Assembly (NCBI RefSeq): GCF_000428945.1
Contig: NZ_AUAX01000002.1
Span: 248,001 to 312,000 of the forward strand
Length of the DNA stretch: 64,000 nt
Direction of reading: 5' to 3'
From: Hamadaea tsunoensis DSM 44101
GTDB lineage: Bacteria; Actinomycetota; Actinomycetes; Mycobacteriales; Micromonosporaceae
The notes beneath the pieces are model-generated. The model was not told where the DNA came from, did no database searches, and saw only the letters and a list, made by a program, of their open reading frames with translations. The translations under genes and the position numbers were made by a program. Of this stretch, positions 34,026 to 42,800 are shown in pieces; the stretch's first letter is position 1; each line of letters begins with the position of its first letter.

Positions 34026-34922
34026 GTGGACCTGAACTCGCTGCAGCAGTTCCTGACGGTGGCGCGCCTGGAGCACCTCAGCCAGGCGGCGGACGAGCTC
34101 CGCATCGCCCAGCCGTCGCTGAGCCGCACCATCGCCAGGCTGGAAGGCGAGCTGGGCGTACCGCTGTTCGACCGCGGCGGCCGGCTGCGCCTCAACGACC
34201 GGGGCAGGCTCTTCCGCGATCACGTCGAACGGGCCCTGGGCGAACTCGACGCCGGCCGACGGGCGCTCGCCGAGTCCACCGGCGACAGCCTGGGCACCGT
34301 GCGGCTCGCCTCGGAAACGTTCCTCACGGTCACCGGACCGCTGGCGGCGTTCAAAAAAGCCCACCCGTCCATCGAGATCGAACTCCAGTGGTCGCCGGCC
34401 GACGACATGGCCCGGCGGCTACGGGCCCAGGAGGTCGACCTGTGCATCGCCTCGCAGCCGATCCCCACCGAGGGCCTCGCCTCGGCGCACCTGTTCGACG
34501 ACGCCGTGGGAGTCGGCGTACCGCTCGACCACCCGCTGGCGGGCCGCCGGTCGGTGAGCATCGACGACCTCGCCGACCAGCCCTTCGTCACCGCCCGCAG
34601 AGGACACTGGCTGCGCCGCCTGCTCGACCGGCTCTTCGCCGCCCGGGAACTCACCCCGAAGATCGTCTGCGAGAGCGACGAGCACAGCGCCATCGCCGAC
34701 CTGATCAGCGCCGGACTCGGCATCGGCCTGGTGCCGGCCATCGCGCAGCGGGCGGTCACCCGGGCACCTTTGACGTGGATCCCGGTCGACAGCGCCGACT
34801 GCCGCCGCCGGGTCACGCTGCACTGGGGCGCAGACAGTCACCTGTCGACGGCGGCGCGGCTGATGCGTACGACGATCGACAGCTGGGACTGGGCGGTGGC
34901 GGACGCCCCGCAGATGCGTTGA
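34026..34922 (+). CDS. LysR-family transcriptional regulator
   Basis: 298 aa, normal LysR length. N-terminal HTH: DLNSLQQFLTVARLEHLSQA, then ADELRIAQPSLSRTIARLE and ELGVPLFDR; the effector domain (90-298) is the periplasmic-binding-type fold, with GLGIGLVPAIAQR near 235. GTG 34026 has GGAG 7 bases upstream. Divergent from SnoaL-NmrA-membrane-oxidase; LysR proteins normally activate the divergent operon and repress themselves. Confidence 0.93.
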   Translation: MDLNSLQQFLTVARLEHLSQAADELRIAQPSLSRTIARLEGELGVPLFDRGGRLRLNDRGRLFRDHVERALGELDAGRRALAESTGDSLGTVRLASETFLTVTGPLAAFKKAHPSIEIELQWSPADDMARRLRAQEVDLCIASQPIPTEGLASAHLFDDAVGVGVPLDHPLAGRRSVSIDDLADQPFVTARRGHWLRRLLDRLFAARELTPKIVCESDEHSAIADLISAGLGIGLVPAIAQRAVTRAPLTWIPVDSADCRRRVTLHWGADSHLSTAARLMRTTIDSWDWAVADAPQMR

Positions 34923-35091
34923 CCCAGAACCGCTCCCGGCTGCCGCATTAACTGCCGGTCACCCGGCCGTCGACGCGCCCCATCAGGGCGGATGCCCGGA
35001 TTTCGCGGACAGCGCGGCGCCCGGCCGACCTTGTTAATTTCCGTGCGCGACTCCGCAGGCTGGGTCCCGGAATGTACAAGGAGGAAGCGCT

Positions 35092-35697
35092 ATGCGCTGG
35101 AACCGGTTGGTCGCCACCGCAACGGTGGTTCTGAGTGTCGCCCTCGGAGGGCTCGTCGCCCCCGGACAAGCCGCTCTGGCGACACCGCCGCCACCCGACG
35201 GCGGTCTCCCCTACGGCTACGGCGAGGTGTACGCGAGCATCTCTTCGGACGTGTTGTGCGAGCTGCATCTCGACGATGTCTACGACATCGACTACCACAG
35301 CTCGTTCTACGGCGTCCGGGCGTTGTTCATCCGCGATGGAGTGTTCGCCGACGGCGACTACTGCCGGGTCGGCAACTACTACCTTGAGCAGAAATACGGC
35401 GTACTGGCCCTGTGGAAAAACGCCCTGTCCCCGGACGGCGACATCCTATGGTGCATGTGCTGGAAGGACAGCCGCGCATACAGCAGCACCTACGCGTACT
35501 TCCAGGGCTTCGACGGCAACCTCGTCAGCTACAACGGGGGCGGCGGTGCGGTCGGGGCGACGGACACCTGTTGCATCAAGACTCCGTACATGCCGATCCT
35601 GTCGCTCCAATCGGACGGCAACCTCGTCGTGTACTGGTACAACGCCATCACCCACGTGTACGAGGTGAAGTTCGCGACCAACACCGCCGGAAGGTAG
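35092..35697 (+). CDS. secreted bulb-lectin-like protein
   Basis: 201 aa. Cleavable signal peptide (about 1-30, ending QAALA). The mature part has two B-lectin-type strands, FQGFDGNLVSY and LSLQSDGNLVVYW, close to the QxDxNxVxY mannose-binding repeat, and six Cys (including WCMCW and DTCC) that may form disulfides. AAGGAGGA lies 7 bases before ATG. Alone in its transcript. Likely an extracellular sugar-binding or lectin-like protein; the first 80 residues match nothing I know. Confidence 0.7.
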   Translation: MRWNRLVATATVVLSVALGGLVAPGQAALATPPPPDGGLPYGYGEVYASISSDVLCELHLDDVYDIDYHSSFYGVRALFIRDGVFADGDYCRVGNYYLEQKYGVLALWKNALSPDGDILWCMCWKDSRAYSSTYAYFQGFDGNLVSYNGGGGAVGATDTCCIKTPYMPILSLQSDGNLVVYWYNAITHVYEVKFATNTAGR

Positions 35698-35810
35698 GAC
35701 CGTGTAAACCCTTCGGGTGCTCCGCCCGCAGAGAACGCCAGCCGGCAGTCGGCGGTGGACCGCGGCCGGGTGGTTGGAGACACTTTGACGTTGCGGCCGA
35801 CGCCGCTTCC

Positions 35811-35854
35811 CTGCCGGTAGCAGGTCGGCCGTAACGAAAGGTCTGCTACGGCAG
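35811..35854. terminator. bulged hairpin between convergent genes
   Basis: CTGCCGGTAGCAG (35811-35823) pairs with CTGCTACGGCAG (35843-35854), leaving one bulged G and a 19-base loop. It lies between the lectin gene and the convergent pseudogene, so it may end both. Confidence 0.5.
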
Positions 35855-36603
35855 GTGGGTGAGCGGCACGGCGGCCCGCTGGTCGGGCCACTCCGACTGC
35901 GACCACACCAGACCGGTGCTCCACCAGTGGGTCAGCCCCTCCGGGTGCATGGCCCAGCACATGTTCGCCGAGGTGTCGGGGGTCGAGCAAGTACGCGCGG
36001 TGCTCGCCGATGTCGTTTGCGCCCACAGCTGGCCGTGGGAGGTAGCCGAACTGTGCGCCACGTACCAGATCAACGACAGCACACCTTGCATGTTCCCGAC
36101 CACGCTGCGGTACGCCTGAACCGCCGGCGCCGTCGGCAGGTAGTGCGCGCCGAAGGAGCAGCGGAAGAGCTGGCCGTGCAGCGTCGCATCGGCGAAGTAC
36201 TCGGTGGCGACCAGCGAGTCCGGGCTGGTGCTGCGGTCCAATGAGATCGAGGAGAAGCACGGAACCCCGGTGTCGCTGCTCATGGAACACGGGCCGCCGG
36301 CGTACGAGTAGTAGCCCACCTGCGGCATTGCGTATTTGTAGCCGTAGGCGGCGTACCCGCCGCTGGTCGTGCCGACCGTGGCCGCCGAGTCGGTCATGGT
36401 GAGAATGTGGGACATGCTGAACACCCGGATCGCGACCGAGGTGTTGCCGACCGCGGAGACCAGGAGCTTGTCGCCGTATCAGACCATGCCACCCATATGG
36501 GCCTCGTCAGCGGATCGGAATACACCGCCCGGGCGGGCGCGGCGGGCAGCGCGGCAGCGATCGTCGCGAGGACGACAACCGCCGATCGGCGTCTGATGGA
36601 CAT
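35846..36603 (-). pseudogene. frameshifted and stop-interrupted secreted protein gene
   Basis: A signal peptide starts at ATG 36603 (MSIRRRSAVVVL...APARA) and runs in one frame to VYSDPLT. About 36510 the sense continues in another frame as EAHMGGMV, then TGA, then YGDKLLVSAVGNTSVAIRVF and on to the stop at 35846. One missing base after CTGAC plus a TGG-to-TGA change explain this exactly, since MGGMVWYGDKLLV is the expected reading. The downstream 190 codons are intact with normal GC-rich third positions, so decay is recent or a sequencing error is present. The intact protein would be a secreted beta-rich protein of unknown role. Confidence 0.7.
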
Positions 36604-36736
36604 CGGCCCGCCCAGGGGTGAGAACGTTACATCGATCGCCATGCGACCCTGGTCACGATGAGGCCCGTACGCGCCATCATTGCGTCCAGCCGTAGGGACT
36701 GCGAGTGCCTAAAGGAAGGCCACGGCAGGTTTGTCG

Positions 36737-38008
36737 TCAGGCGGCGAAATGGGCGTCCAGCCCGCGAAAGACAAGCATGGCAAGGCCCAGCGGGTTGCCT
36801 TGGCGGAGCAGGAAATCTTTCGCCAGTTCCTGCACGATGTCGCCGACCCGGGATCCGGGCGTCATGACCTTCGAGACGAAGGCGGAGGCGTACGCCGCGG
36901 CGAAGGCCGGCGGAATGTCGATCTGCGGTCCGATCAGACAGTTCGCGCCCGCCTGCATGAATATCCGGGCGAACGTCGTGTAGAACTGCGACGACATGCG
37001 GCCGCCCTGGCAGGCATTGATGAAGACCATCGGCCGTGACGACAACGGCCGCAGTTCGAGCCAGTAGCGGAAATCGCTGGTGTATATGGGCTCGCGGTCG
37101 GTCAGGACCAGATACGCCTGGCGATCTGGGTGATCGGTGCGGGCCACCATGCCATGACATCCGAAGTAGACGAAGTGATCTGCGAAGTCGTCCGCGCTCA
37201 GGTCGTCGGCGAGCCGCTGCCGGTCCTCGCGGACGATCACCTGACAGTACTCCTCGAACATTTTGATCAAGGGGTCCACCGTCGGCGACTCGGGGAACTG
37301 GACATCCAGATTGCGGTCGACGTTCACGCCGGCACGTACCCGCTCGCCTACGGCGATGGCCGGACTCCACCCCGGGCCCGTACGCCGGAAGTTGTGTTCG
37401 ATCAGGTGCCGGCAGCCGATGAAACCCTCGGGATCCCATGTGGCGCTTGCCTGGCCGAGCACGATGTCGCTCGGCGGCACGTACAGCATCGGCCACGGGA
37501 CGAACAGGTCTTCCGAATGAACGCTGATCAGCTGCGGGCCGGTACGCAGGGCCGCGCTGACCGCGTCGCCCAACTCCTTCAACGCCCAGTCGCCGCTGTA
37601 GAACAACGCCCGGAACAGCTTGTGCCCGGCGCGCGCGAGTTCCCTGGTGCGCGCGTCAAGAGCGGTGGTCAACCGGTCGGCGGTGAGGTCGGCATGATCA
37701 CTGAACGGATAGCGGCGGGTGCCGATCGTACCCGGTTCCTGGTATCCGAGGAAGGAGACGTTCCACGTCCTCATCACCTCGTCGACGATGGCGTGAACGT
37801 CCATGCGACTGAGTTCGAGCCAGCCCGCGTACGCCCCGCCGCCGTCCTCCGCAAGCGCGTCGCCCCAGGCGCGGACGTGGAACCGGCCACGATCCGCTTC
37901 CTCGAACAGCAGGTGGAGGGATCTGCGTCGGGCCTGGCTGTCAGGCTCCACAAGACGCAAGCCATGAGAGTTGTCGACGATGGTCGTCAGCGGTATATCC
38001 AGGTTCAT
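36737..38008 (-). CDS. CHAT-domain (caspase-like) protease
   Basis: 423 aa. The C-terminal two thirds are a CHAT domain: SEDLFVPWPMLYVP (about 165-178) is the usual entry motif, FVYFGCHGMV holds catalytic His285, and VFINACQGG holds catalytic Cys333. GANCLIGPQIDIP (about 353-365) forms the substrate-pocket loop. The N-terminal ~130 residues have no TPRs and are not recognised. CHAT proteases cut partner proteins, as in Craspase and gasdermin systems. Its ATG overlaps the stop of the upstream gene (ATGA). Last gene of a three-gene cassette. Confidence 0.87.
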   Translation of the reverse strand: MNLDIPLTTIVDNSHGLRLVEPDSQARRRSLHLLFEEADRGRFHVRAWGDALAEDGGGAYAGWLELSRMDVHAIVDEVMRTWNVSFLGYQEPGTIGTRRYPFSDHADLTADRLTTALDARTRELARAGHKLFRALFYSGDWALKELGDAVSAALRTGPQLISVHSEDLFVPWPMLYVPPSDIVLGQASATWDPEGFIGCRHLIEHNFRRTGPGWSPAIAVGERVRAGVNVDRNLDVQFPESPTVDPLIKMFEEYCQVIVREDRQRLADDLSADDFADHFVYFGCHGMVARTDHPDRQAYLVLTDREPIYTSDFRYWLELRPLSSRPMVFINACQGGRMSSQFYTTFARIFMQAGANCLIGPQIDIPPAFAAAYASAFVSKVMTPGSRVGDIVQELAKDFLLRQGNPLGLAMLVFRGLDAHFAA

Positions 38009-39354
38009 GCCGACCGCCCCTTCTCAGCGCTCGCGTAATCATGCCGCGGGTCGCCGACGCCGGATCGCAGTTCCTGCAGCAGCTCACCCCCGACGCCCGC
38101 GTACGCGAGAACGCGAAGATCCGGTACGCCGGAGGTACGCAACGTGAGCTGAAAGCTCACTGGTTGCGGATATCGGTCCGCGCTCAGGATGACGTGCCGG
38201 GCACCGGGCGTGACATCGGCGTTCTGGGCGAGCAGAACCACGGTGATCTCCCCTCCGGAAAGGATGCCCACCGACGAGGGGTCGGGTTCGAGAGCGACCC
38301 GCACGGTCACGACGTCGCCGGGCGTCAACGTCGACGAAGGCGACTCGGCCCGGGCGCGGATCGTCCACCCGCGACCGGACGAGTCCTGGACCGCCACTGG
38401 GCGGCTACGGCTTCGTCGGCCGTCGGCGAACAGGGCGTCGGCCAGCTTCGTGACCTCGTCGATGACGCGTGGGCGGAGGGCGGTGGGCGCCATGTCGGAC
38501 GCGAAGAGCAACTCGAGAACCGAGTAGACCGCCCGTCGGCGGTCCTCGCCGTTCTGCATGCGACTCTGAATCGCCTCGAGGGCATACTGGGCCAGCAGGA
38601 GCAGCCGAGCATCGTCGGCGATGTGTGCTTCCAGCGCCTGTCGTCGCGGGTCGAGGTCCGGGTCGGGTTCGGTCCCGATCGCGATCGGCCAGCCCTTCCG
38701 CCCCAGTGGCCGCTCCACATAGGCCGCCAGCCATCGGGGTTGCCGGCGCATGGCGGTGAGGACGATGGCGATGTCCGCCCGGACGGACCTCTCGGCTGCC
38801 GGGTAGTCATAGTCCGGGCCCACCCGCCGCTCCGCCCACGCCTCGACGGGCCAGTCATGACGGACGACGTCCGCATCGCTGCCCACCCAGTCCAGCATGT
38901 CGAGGGCGAGGGCGATGAGATTCTTGTCATGCTGCAGTCCATCCGCGAGCCAGCGCGGGACCCGGGGGCGTTGCAACGCGCCGCGTTGGCCGCGGCGCCG
39001 CCGATACGCGTCGATGGTCACCGCGTTGAGCCGTGTCGCGACCCAGCCCTCCAGGTTGATGATCGGAACCCGGGCGGAGCGGAACAGGTCGTCGAGTACA
39101 GCCTCCATGTCGGTGTGGAATCGGTCGAGACAATCCGGCCGCAGGTTGGTCCACCACGTGGCACAGTCCCGATGTCCGCGTCGTTGCTCGACCCGGCGGG
39201 TCAGCCGGGTGAACACAAGGTCGACCAGCAGTTCGTAGGCCTCCGTACGGAGCCGGCGTCGCTGGTCCGGACCGGCGTTCTCGAAGTACCTCGCGAGTTG
39301 TCCACGCCGCGCCAGGGTCCGGACACCGGGCGGATAGTCTGGCGGTTCACGCAC
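38005..39354 (-). CDS. sigma-70 region-2-like protein with C-terminal beta domain
   Basis: 449 aa. Residues 35-130 read like sigma region 2: YELLVDLVFTRLTRRVEQR, then LEGWVATRLNAVTIDAYRRR followed by a basic cluster. No region 4 HTH is visible. A helical middle part (130-320) and a beta-rich C-terminal domain (320-440: DVVTVRVALEPDPSS, GEITVVLLAQNA, VSFQLTLRTSG) follow. GTG 39354 has GAGG 8 bases upstream. Overlaps the CHAT gene by 4 bases and follows the hydrolase by 30. It may bind nucleic acid or be the CHAT substrate or sensor; neither is shown by sequence. Confidence 0.6.
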   Translation of the reverse strand: MREPPDYPPGVRTLARRGQLARYFENAGPDQRRRLRTEAYELLVDLVFTRLTRRVEQRRGHRDCATWWTNLRPDCLDRFHTDMEAVLDDLFRSARVPIINLEGWVATRLNAVTIDAYRRRRGQRGALQRPRVPRWLADGLQHDKNLIALALDMLDWVGSDADVVRHDWPVEAWAERRVGPDYDYPAAERSVRADIAIVLTAMRRQPRWLAAYVERPLGRKGWPIAIGTEPDPDLDPRRQALEAHIADDARLLLLAQYALEAIQSRMQNGEDRRRAVYSVLELLFASDMAPTALRPRVIDEVTKLADALFADGRRSRSRPVAVQDSSGRGWTIRARAESPSSTLTPGDVVTVRVALEPDPSSVGILSGGEITVVLLAQNADVTPGARHVILSADRYPQPVSFQLTLRTSGVPDLRVLAYAGVGGELLQELRSGVGDPRHDYASAEKGRSA

Positions 39355-39384
39355 GATGGATACCTCGATCTTTCGACAGCCCGC

Positions 39385-40383
39385 TCACCGGGCCGAAGCG
39401 GCCAGGGCGAGGAGGAGATGCATCGACTCGGGGTGCCAGATGTCGGAGTGCGCGCCCTCGGGACGCCACCAACGTCCCTGGCGGAACCGCCAGTGCGCGT
39501 CCACGTTCCAGACCCGGGCGGACATCTGGGCGAAGTCGTACGGCTCGTCGAGGCGATGCAGGTTCCCGACCGAGGTCTGCCCGGCCGGTGACGTCGAACC
39601 TACGGCGCCAATGCCCTTCACGCCCTCGGCAAGTCGGTGCCACAGACGGGTCGCCCTATCGTATCGGGAGAACGTGAGCGCGACCGGGCCGCTGATGGGC
39701 GCGTCCCGCAGGAGACCGGCGAACTCCTCATCGAAGATCGTCGGCCGGGCGGCCATCTGAAAGACGAGCAGAGTATCCACCGCGTACGGGTAGTCGGGGT
39801 TGGTCCAGGGCCAGGCGAGCCGGGGTGGCCCCGACGGCGAAGCCGCCGCCATGATCGCCTCGCCGAGGAATCGGCCGCCGAAGGAATGCCCCACACAATG
39901 CAGGTACTGCGAGTCGACGGTCCCTAGGCGCGGTCCTCCCGCGATAGGTACCCGGCGTTCCCGGTTGAGGTATCCGAGCAGGTGAGCAAGGACATGTCCG
40001 GCCTGCCCCTCAGTCGTCATCGCGTGGGCGCGATCACGGATCCGGCGATAGCCCCAGGGAAAGGGATTGCTCATCGACGGCCACCGGACACCGACGGCGT
40101 ACGGTCGGAAGTCCGGAATCCCCGGATAGCGCGTCCGGTGCTCCGCGTACTGGCTTTCGAGTCCGTCCAGGAGCCGCCGCACGGAGGCAGCCGCCCGAGG
40201 CCGGTCGTTGCGCCATCCGTGGGCGAATACCACGATGTCGGTGGCCGCCGACGGAACCCGCAGGCGCGCGGGCAGAAAGTGCCGGAGGTCGGCCGGGGCG
40301 ACCGCCTTCCCGTTACCGTCGAGAAGGCTTCCGGCCTCATCAAGGTCAAGGAAGTCGATGCCAGGCTCAGCCGCCTTCGCCAT
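39385..40383 (-). CDS. alpha/beta-hydrolase (serine lipase/esterase-like effector)
   Basis: 332 aa. DIVVFAHGWRND (oxyanion region, about 49-60), CVGHSFGGRFLG with nucleophile Ser167 and AHSDIWHPESMHL near the C-terminus with the catalytic His are the alpha/beta-hydrolase landmarks; YDRATRLWH supplies a candidate acid. Such lipase-type domains serve as membrane-damaging effectors in several conflict systems. ATG 40383 is chosen because TATCAT at 40396-40391 precedes it by 7 bases, a leaderless start of the whole operon. First gene of the cassette with the sigma-like and CHAT genes. Confidence 0.78.
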   Translation of the reverse strand: MAKAAEPGIDFLDLDEAGSLLDGNGKAVAPADLRHFLPARLRVPSAATDIVVFAHGWRNDRPRAAASVRRLLDGLESQYAEHRTRYPGIPDFRPYAVGVRWPSMSNPFPWGYRRIRDRAHAMTTEGQAGHVLAHLLGYLNRERRVPIAGGPRLGTVDSQYLHCVGHSFGGRFLGEAIMAAASPSGPPRLAWPWTNPDYPYAVDTLLVFQMAARPTIFDEEFAGLLRDAPISGPVALTFSRYDRATRLWHRLAEGVKGIGAVGSTSPAGQTSVGNLHRLDEPYDFAQMSARVWNVDAHWRFRQGRWWRPEGAHSDIWHPESMHLLLALAASAR

Positions 40384-40390
40384 GACCGGC

Positions 40391-40396
40391 ATGATA
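40391..40396 (-). promoter_or_regulatory. -10 element of the hydrolase-sigma-CHAT operon
   Basis: TATCAT on the minus strand, 7 bases before ATG 40383 and without any ribosome site between: a leaderless promoter of good quality for this genome. Confidence 0.45.
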
Positions 40397-40550
40397 TGCG
40401 TGCGAGTGCGCCCTGCTCTGGCGCGAACCCGACAAGTGTCTGCTGTCCGGTGGTGTGTGCCCTATCGGCGTCAGCCGCGGTACATCCGGTCGAGGTCGAT
40501 CAGTTGGTCACGGACTCCGCCTGCCTCCAGTTTCAGCCGTCAATATGTGG

Positions 40551-41033
40551 CTACGCCGGAGGCAGGAGCACCAGCGCCCTGTTCTTCGGGCCAGCGAAGT
40601 CCAGCACGACGCGCTCCACCGTCCCGCCCCGGGCATCGTGGAACTCGGCGATCTTGTCCGCCAGCTCGTCGCGACCGAGCTTGGTGTCGCGCGACCAGAA
40701 ATTGCAGCACGGTACGACGAAGACGGGCGCTCGGTCGGCGGACTCGACCACCGCCCGCAGGGCCTCATCCGGGTGCAGGCCGACGAGCAGGTCGTAGTAG
40801 TCGGCCATCGCCGCGTCGAACTCCTCTGCTCGGCCCGGTACGCCCTTGAGCGTCCAGCCGCGCGGATCGATCACCTCGGCTTCCAGGCCGAACTTCTTGC
40901 GCAGGATGCGGGTCAGCATGCCCTGGCCGCCGGCCACGTCGGCGACATAGCGCGCGGCGGGGAAACGACCGGCGACGAACTGAGCCACGACGTCGAACCG
41001 CGCCGGATCACCGTGGAACCGGTGGCGGCTCAC
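40551..41033 (-). CDS. SAM-dependent methyltransferase-like protein
   Basis: 160 aa. VADVAGGQGMLTRIL is motif I of class I methyltransferases; VFVVPCCNFWSRDTKLGRDE is the motif IV region, and VERVVLDFAGPKNRALVLLP closes the fold. Somewhat shorter than most such enzymes. GTG 41033 overlaps the stop of a 41-codon ORF (GTGA), giving translational coupling. Substrate not deducible. Confidence 0.75.
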   Translation of the reverse strand: MSRHRFHGDPARFDVVAQFVAGRFPAARYVADVAGGQGMLTRILRKKFGLEAEVIDPRGWTLKGVPGRAEEFDAAMADYYDLLVGLHPDEALRAVVESADRAPVFVVPCCNFWSRDTKLGRDELADKIAEFHDARGGTVERVVLDFAGPKNRALVLLPPA

Positions 41034-41155
41034 CGGAGGTCCCGCAGGACCCGGTTGCGCGCCGGATCGTGGTCCAGCCCGCTCACGCGGCGCGCCAGGT
41101 CGTCGGCCGCGGCGACGCCGTCCGCCAGTTCCGGCCCGGAGAGGTCGAAGTTCAC
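41030..41155 (-). CDS. 41-aa leader ORF coupled to the methyltransferase
   Basis: GTG 41155 to TGA 41032-41030, too short for usual gene tracks. It encodes VNFDLSGPELADGV and, after GLDHDPARNR, ends VLRDLR. Codon third positions are GC-rich in this frame, as for real genes here. Its stop overlaps the methyltransferase GTG by 4 bases. Amphipathic helix likely. It may be a small protein partner or an upstream ORF that carries ribosomes to the enzyme. Confidence 0.5.
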   Translation of the reverse strand: MNFDLSGPELADGVAAADDLARRVSGLDHDPARNRVLRDLR

Positions 41156-41220
41156 ACACCATGATGACCTACGCCGCCGTCACGGTGCGTACCGTCGTCC
41201 CTGGCCGAGCGAATGTCCAT

Positions 41221-41253
41221 CAGGTGGGACGCCCGGCGGGGGCGTCCCACCTG
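41221..41253. terminator. perfect hairpin in the intergenic region
   Basis: A 14-bp perfect stem (41221-41234 with 41240-41253) and 5-base loop. It stands in the ~290-base space between the divergent methyltransferase and glycosylase genes, where a terminator has no obvious gene to end; the space shows no other coding sense. Confidence 0.6.
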
Positions 41254-41451
41254 CTCGGCGATCTCTACGCGATGGTGACGCCGACCGGCCTTCGCTCTGC
41301 GGAGTTTGCCGCCGCTCCCGGTCATCGGCAGTGCGAGGACGATCAGGCGAGCGTGAACCAGGCGGGGCCAAAGCGAGGCGCGGAACGGCCGAGCCGCGCC
41401 CGCGCCGCATTTGCGGCCGTTTCCCGCGCGAGGGATGGCAGGATCGTGGGC

Positions 41452-42543
41452 ATGCTCACCGACCGCGCCCTCAACCGGGCCCTGCTCGACCGCCAGCTGC
41501 TGCTGGACCGGTCGGCGACGGACCCTCTCACCGCGATCGGGAGGGTTGCCGGGCTTCAGGCCCAGTCGCCGAACCCGCCCTACCTCGGGCTGTGGTCGCG
41601 GCTGGACCGGTTCGCGCTCGCCGACCTCACCGAGCTGATCGAGACCCGGCAGGTCGTGCGCGTGGCTCTCATGCACGGCAAGGTGCAGCTCGTCGCCGCC
41701 CGCCACGCACCGGGCCTACGCCAGGTCGTCCAGCCCGCCCTCCACGACGCGCTGCTGGCGACGCACGGCGAACGGCTACGCGGGGTGGCCTTGACCGAGG
41801 TCGCCCAGGTGACCCGGGAGCTGCTCGAAGACCTCCCCCGAACGATCGCCGACCTCGGCACCGAGCTGGCCGCCCGCTGGCCGGACGTCCCGGTGACGTC
41901 GCTGACCGCCGCCGCCCGCACCGAGGTCGCCCTGGTCCCCGTGCCGCCCGGCGGTGTCTGGGGTGCCGTCGGTCAGCCCGCCTGGACCACGCTGTCCGCG
42001 TGGCTCGGCCACCCGCAACCCGCGACGTCGACCGTGGCCGACCTCGTCGAGTGGTACCTGTCGGCCTACGGCCCGGCGACCCTCGCCGACCTACGGGCCT
42101 GGTCAGGCCTGCCGGGATTGAACGAGATCGTCGAGGACGCCGGCCTGCGCCTGGTACGCCTGCGCGGCCAGGAAGGCGCGCAGCTCTTCGACCTGCCCGA
42201 CGCGACGCTGCCCGACGAGGACGAACCCGCGCCCGTCCGATACCTGGCCGAGTTCGACAACGTGCTCCAGGCCCACGACGACCGGGCACGCATCATGTAC
42301 GACGACGACCGCAAGGCCATCTTCGCCACCCCGGGCGTCGTACCGGGCGTCGTGCTGGTCGACGGGTTCACCCAAGGCACCTGGAAGATCACCCGGTCGG
42401 GCCAGTCGGCATACCTGGTGGTGCGGCCGTTCGCCCAGATCCCGACCCGCGACGTTCACGACCTGACCGAGGAGGGACTGCGGTTGCTGGCATTCGCCGC
42501 GCCGGACGCATCGACCCACGACGTGCGTTTCAACTCCCGGTGA
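41452..42543 (+). CDS. AlkZ/YcaQ-like winged-helix DNA glycosylase family protein (HTH_42)
   Basis: 363 aa. IGRVAGLQAQSPNPPYLGLW (about 24-43) is the diagnostic N-terminal motif of the HTH_42 family, which includes AlkZ/YcaQ interstrand-crosslink glycosylases and antibiotic self-resistance proteins. RVALMHGKVQLV, a WYLSAYGPATLADLRAWSG segment near 205 and VLVDGFTQGTWKI near 300 follow in the usual order. The catalytic QxQ of AlkZ appears as GLQAQ. CAGGAT lies 7 bases before ATG 41452 (leaderless). Could remove bulky or crosslinked bases; the substrate is unknown. Confidence 0.85.
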   Translation: MLTDRALNRALLDRQLLLDRSATDPLTAIGRVAGLQAQSPNPPYLGLWSRLDRFALADLTELIETRQVVRVALMHGKVQLVAARHAPGLRQVVQPALHDALLATHGERLRGVALTEVAQVTRELLEDLPRTIADLGTELAARWPDVPVTSLTAAARTEVALVPVPPGGVWGAVGQPAWTTLSAWLGHPQPATSTVADLVEWYLSAYGPATLADLRAWSGLPGLNEIVEDAGLRLVRLRGQEGAQLFDLPDATLPDEDEPAPVRYLAEFDNVLQAHDDRARIMYDDDRKAIFATPGVVPGVVLVDGFTQGTWKITRSGQSAYLVVRPFAQIPTRDVHDLTEEGLRLLAFAAPDASTHDVRFNSR

Positions 42544-42800
42544 CCGACGCCCCATCCGCTTGGATGCCTGCTGAGCCATTCGTGCAGTCCCCGCTCCGCA
42601 ACTCGGCCCGCTCGCAGCTGGCCGCCGCCCCTGTGGACGCAAGCCAGTCCGATCGCGGTCGCGTCGGCGGGCACCGAGCCCGCCGATCGGGTCGACCTCG
42701 TGCAGTAGAGGTCACCTGTTAGGGCGGTTGACCCATTCCCCGGCGGACGCCTCGTGGCCCTGAGCCGCCCTGACGAGCTGGCCCGCCTCCTGGCCGGCGT

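Noticed and set aside
42544-42800. Possible short gene ending with TAG at 42801
   Set aside because: Only about 20 codons look coding; no start, ribosome site or recognisable domain.
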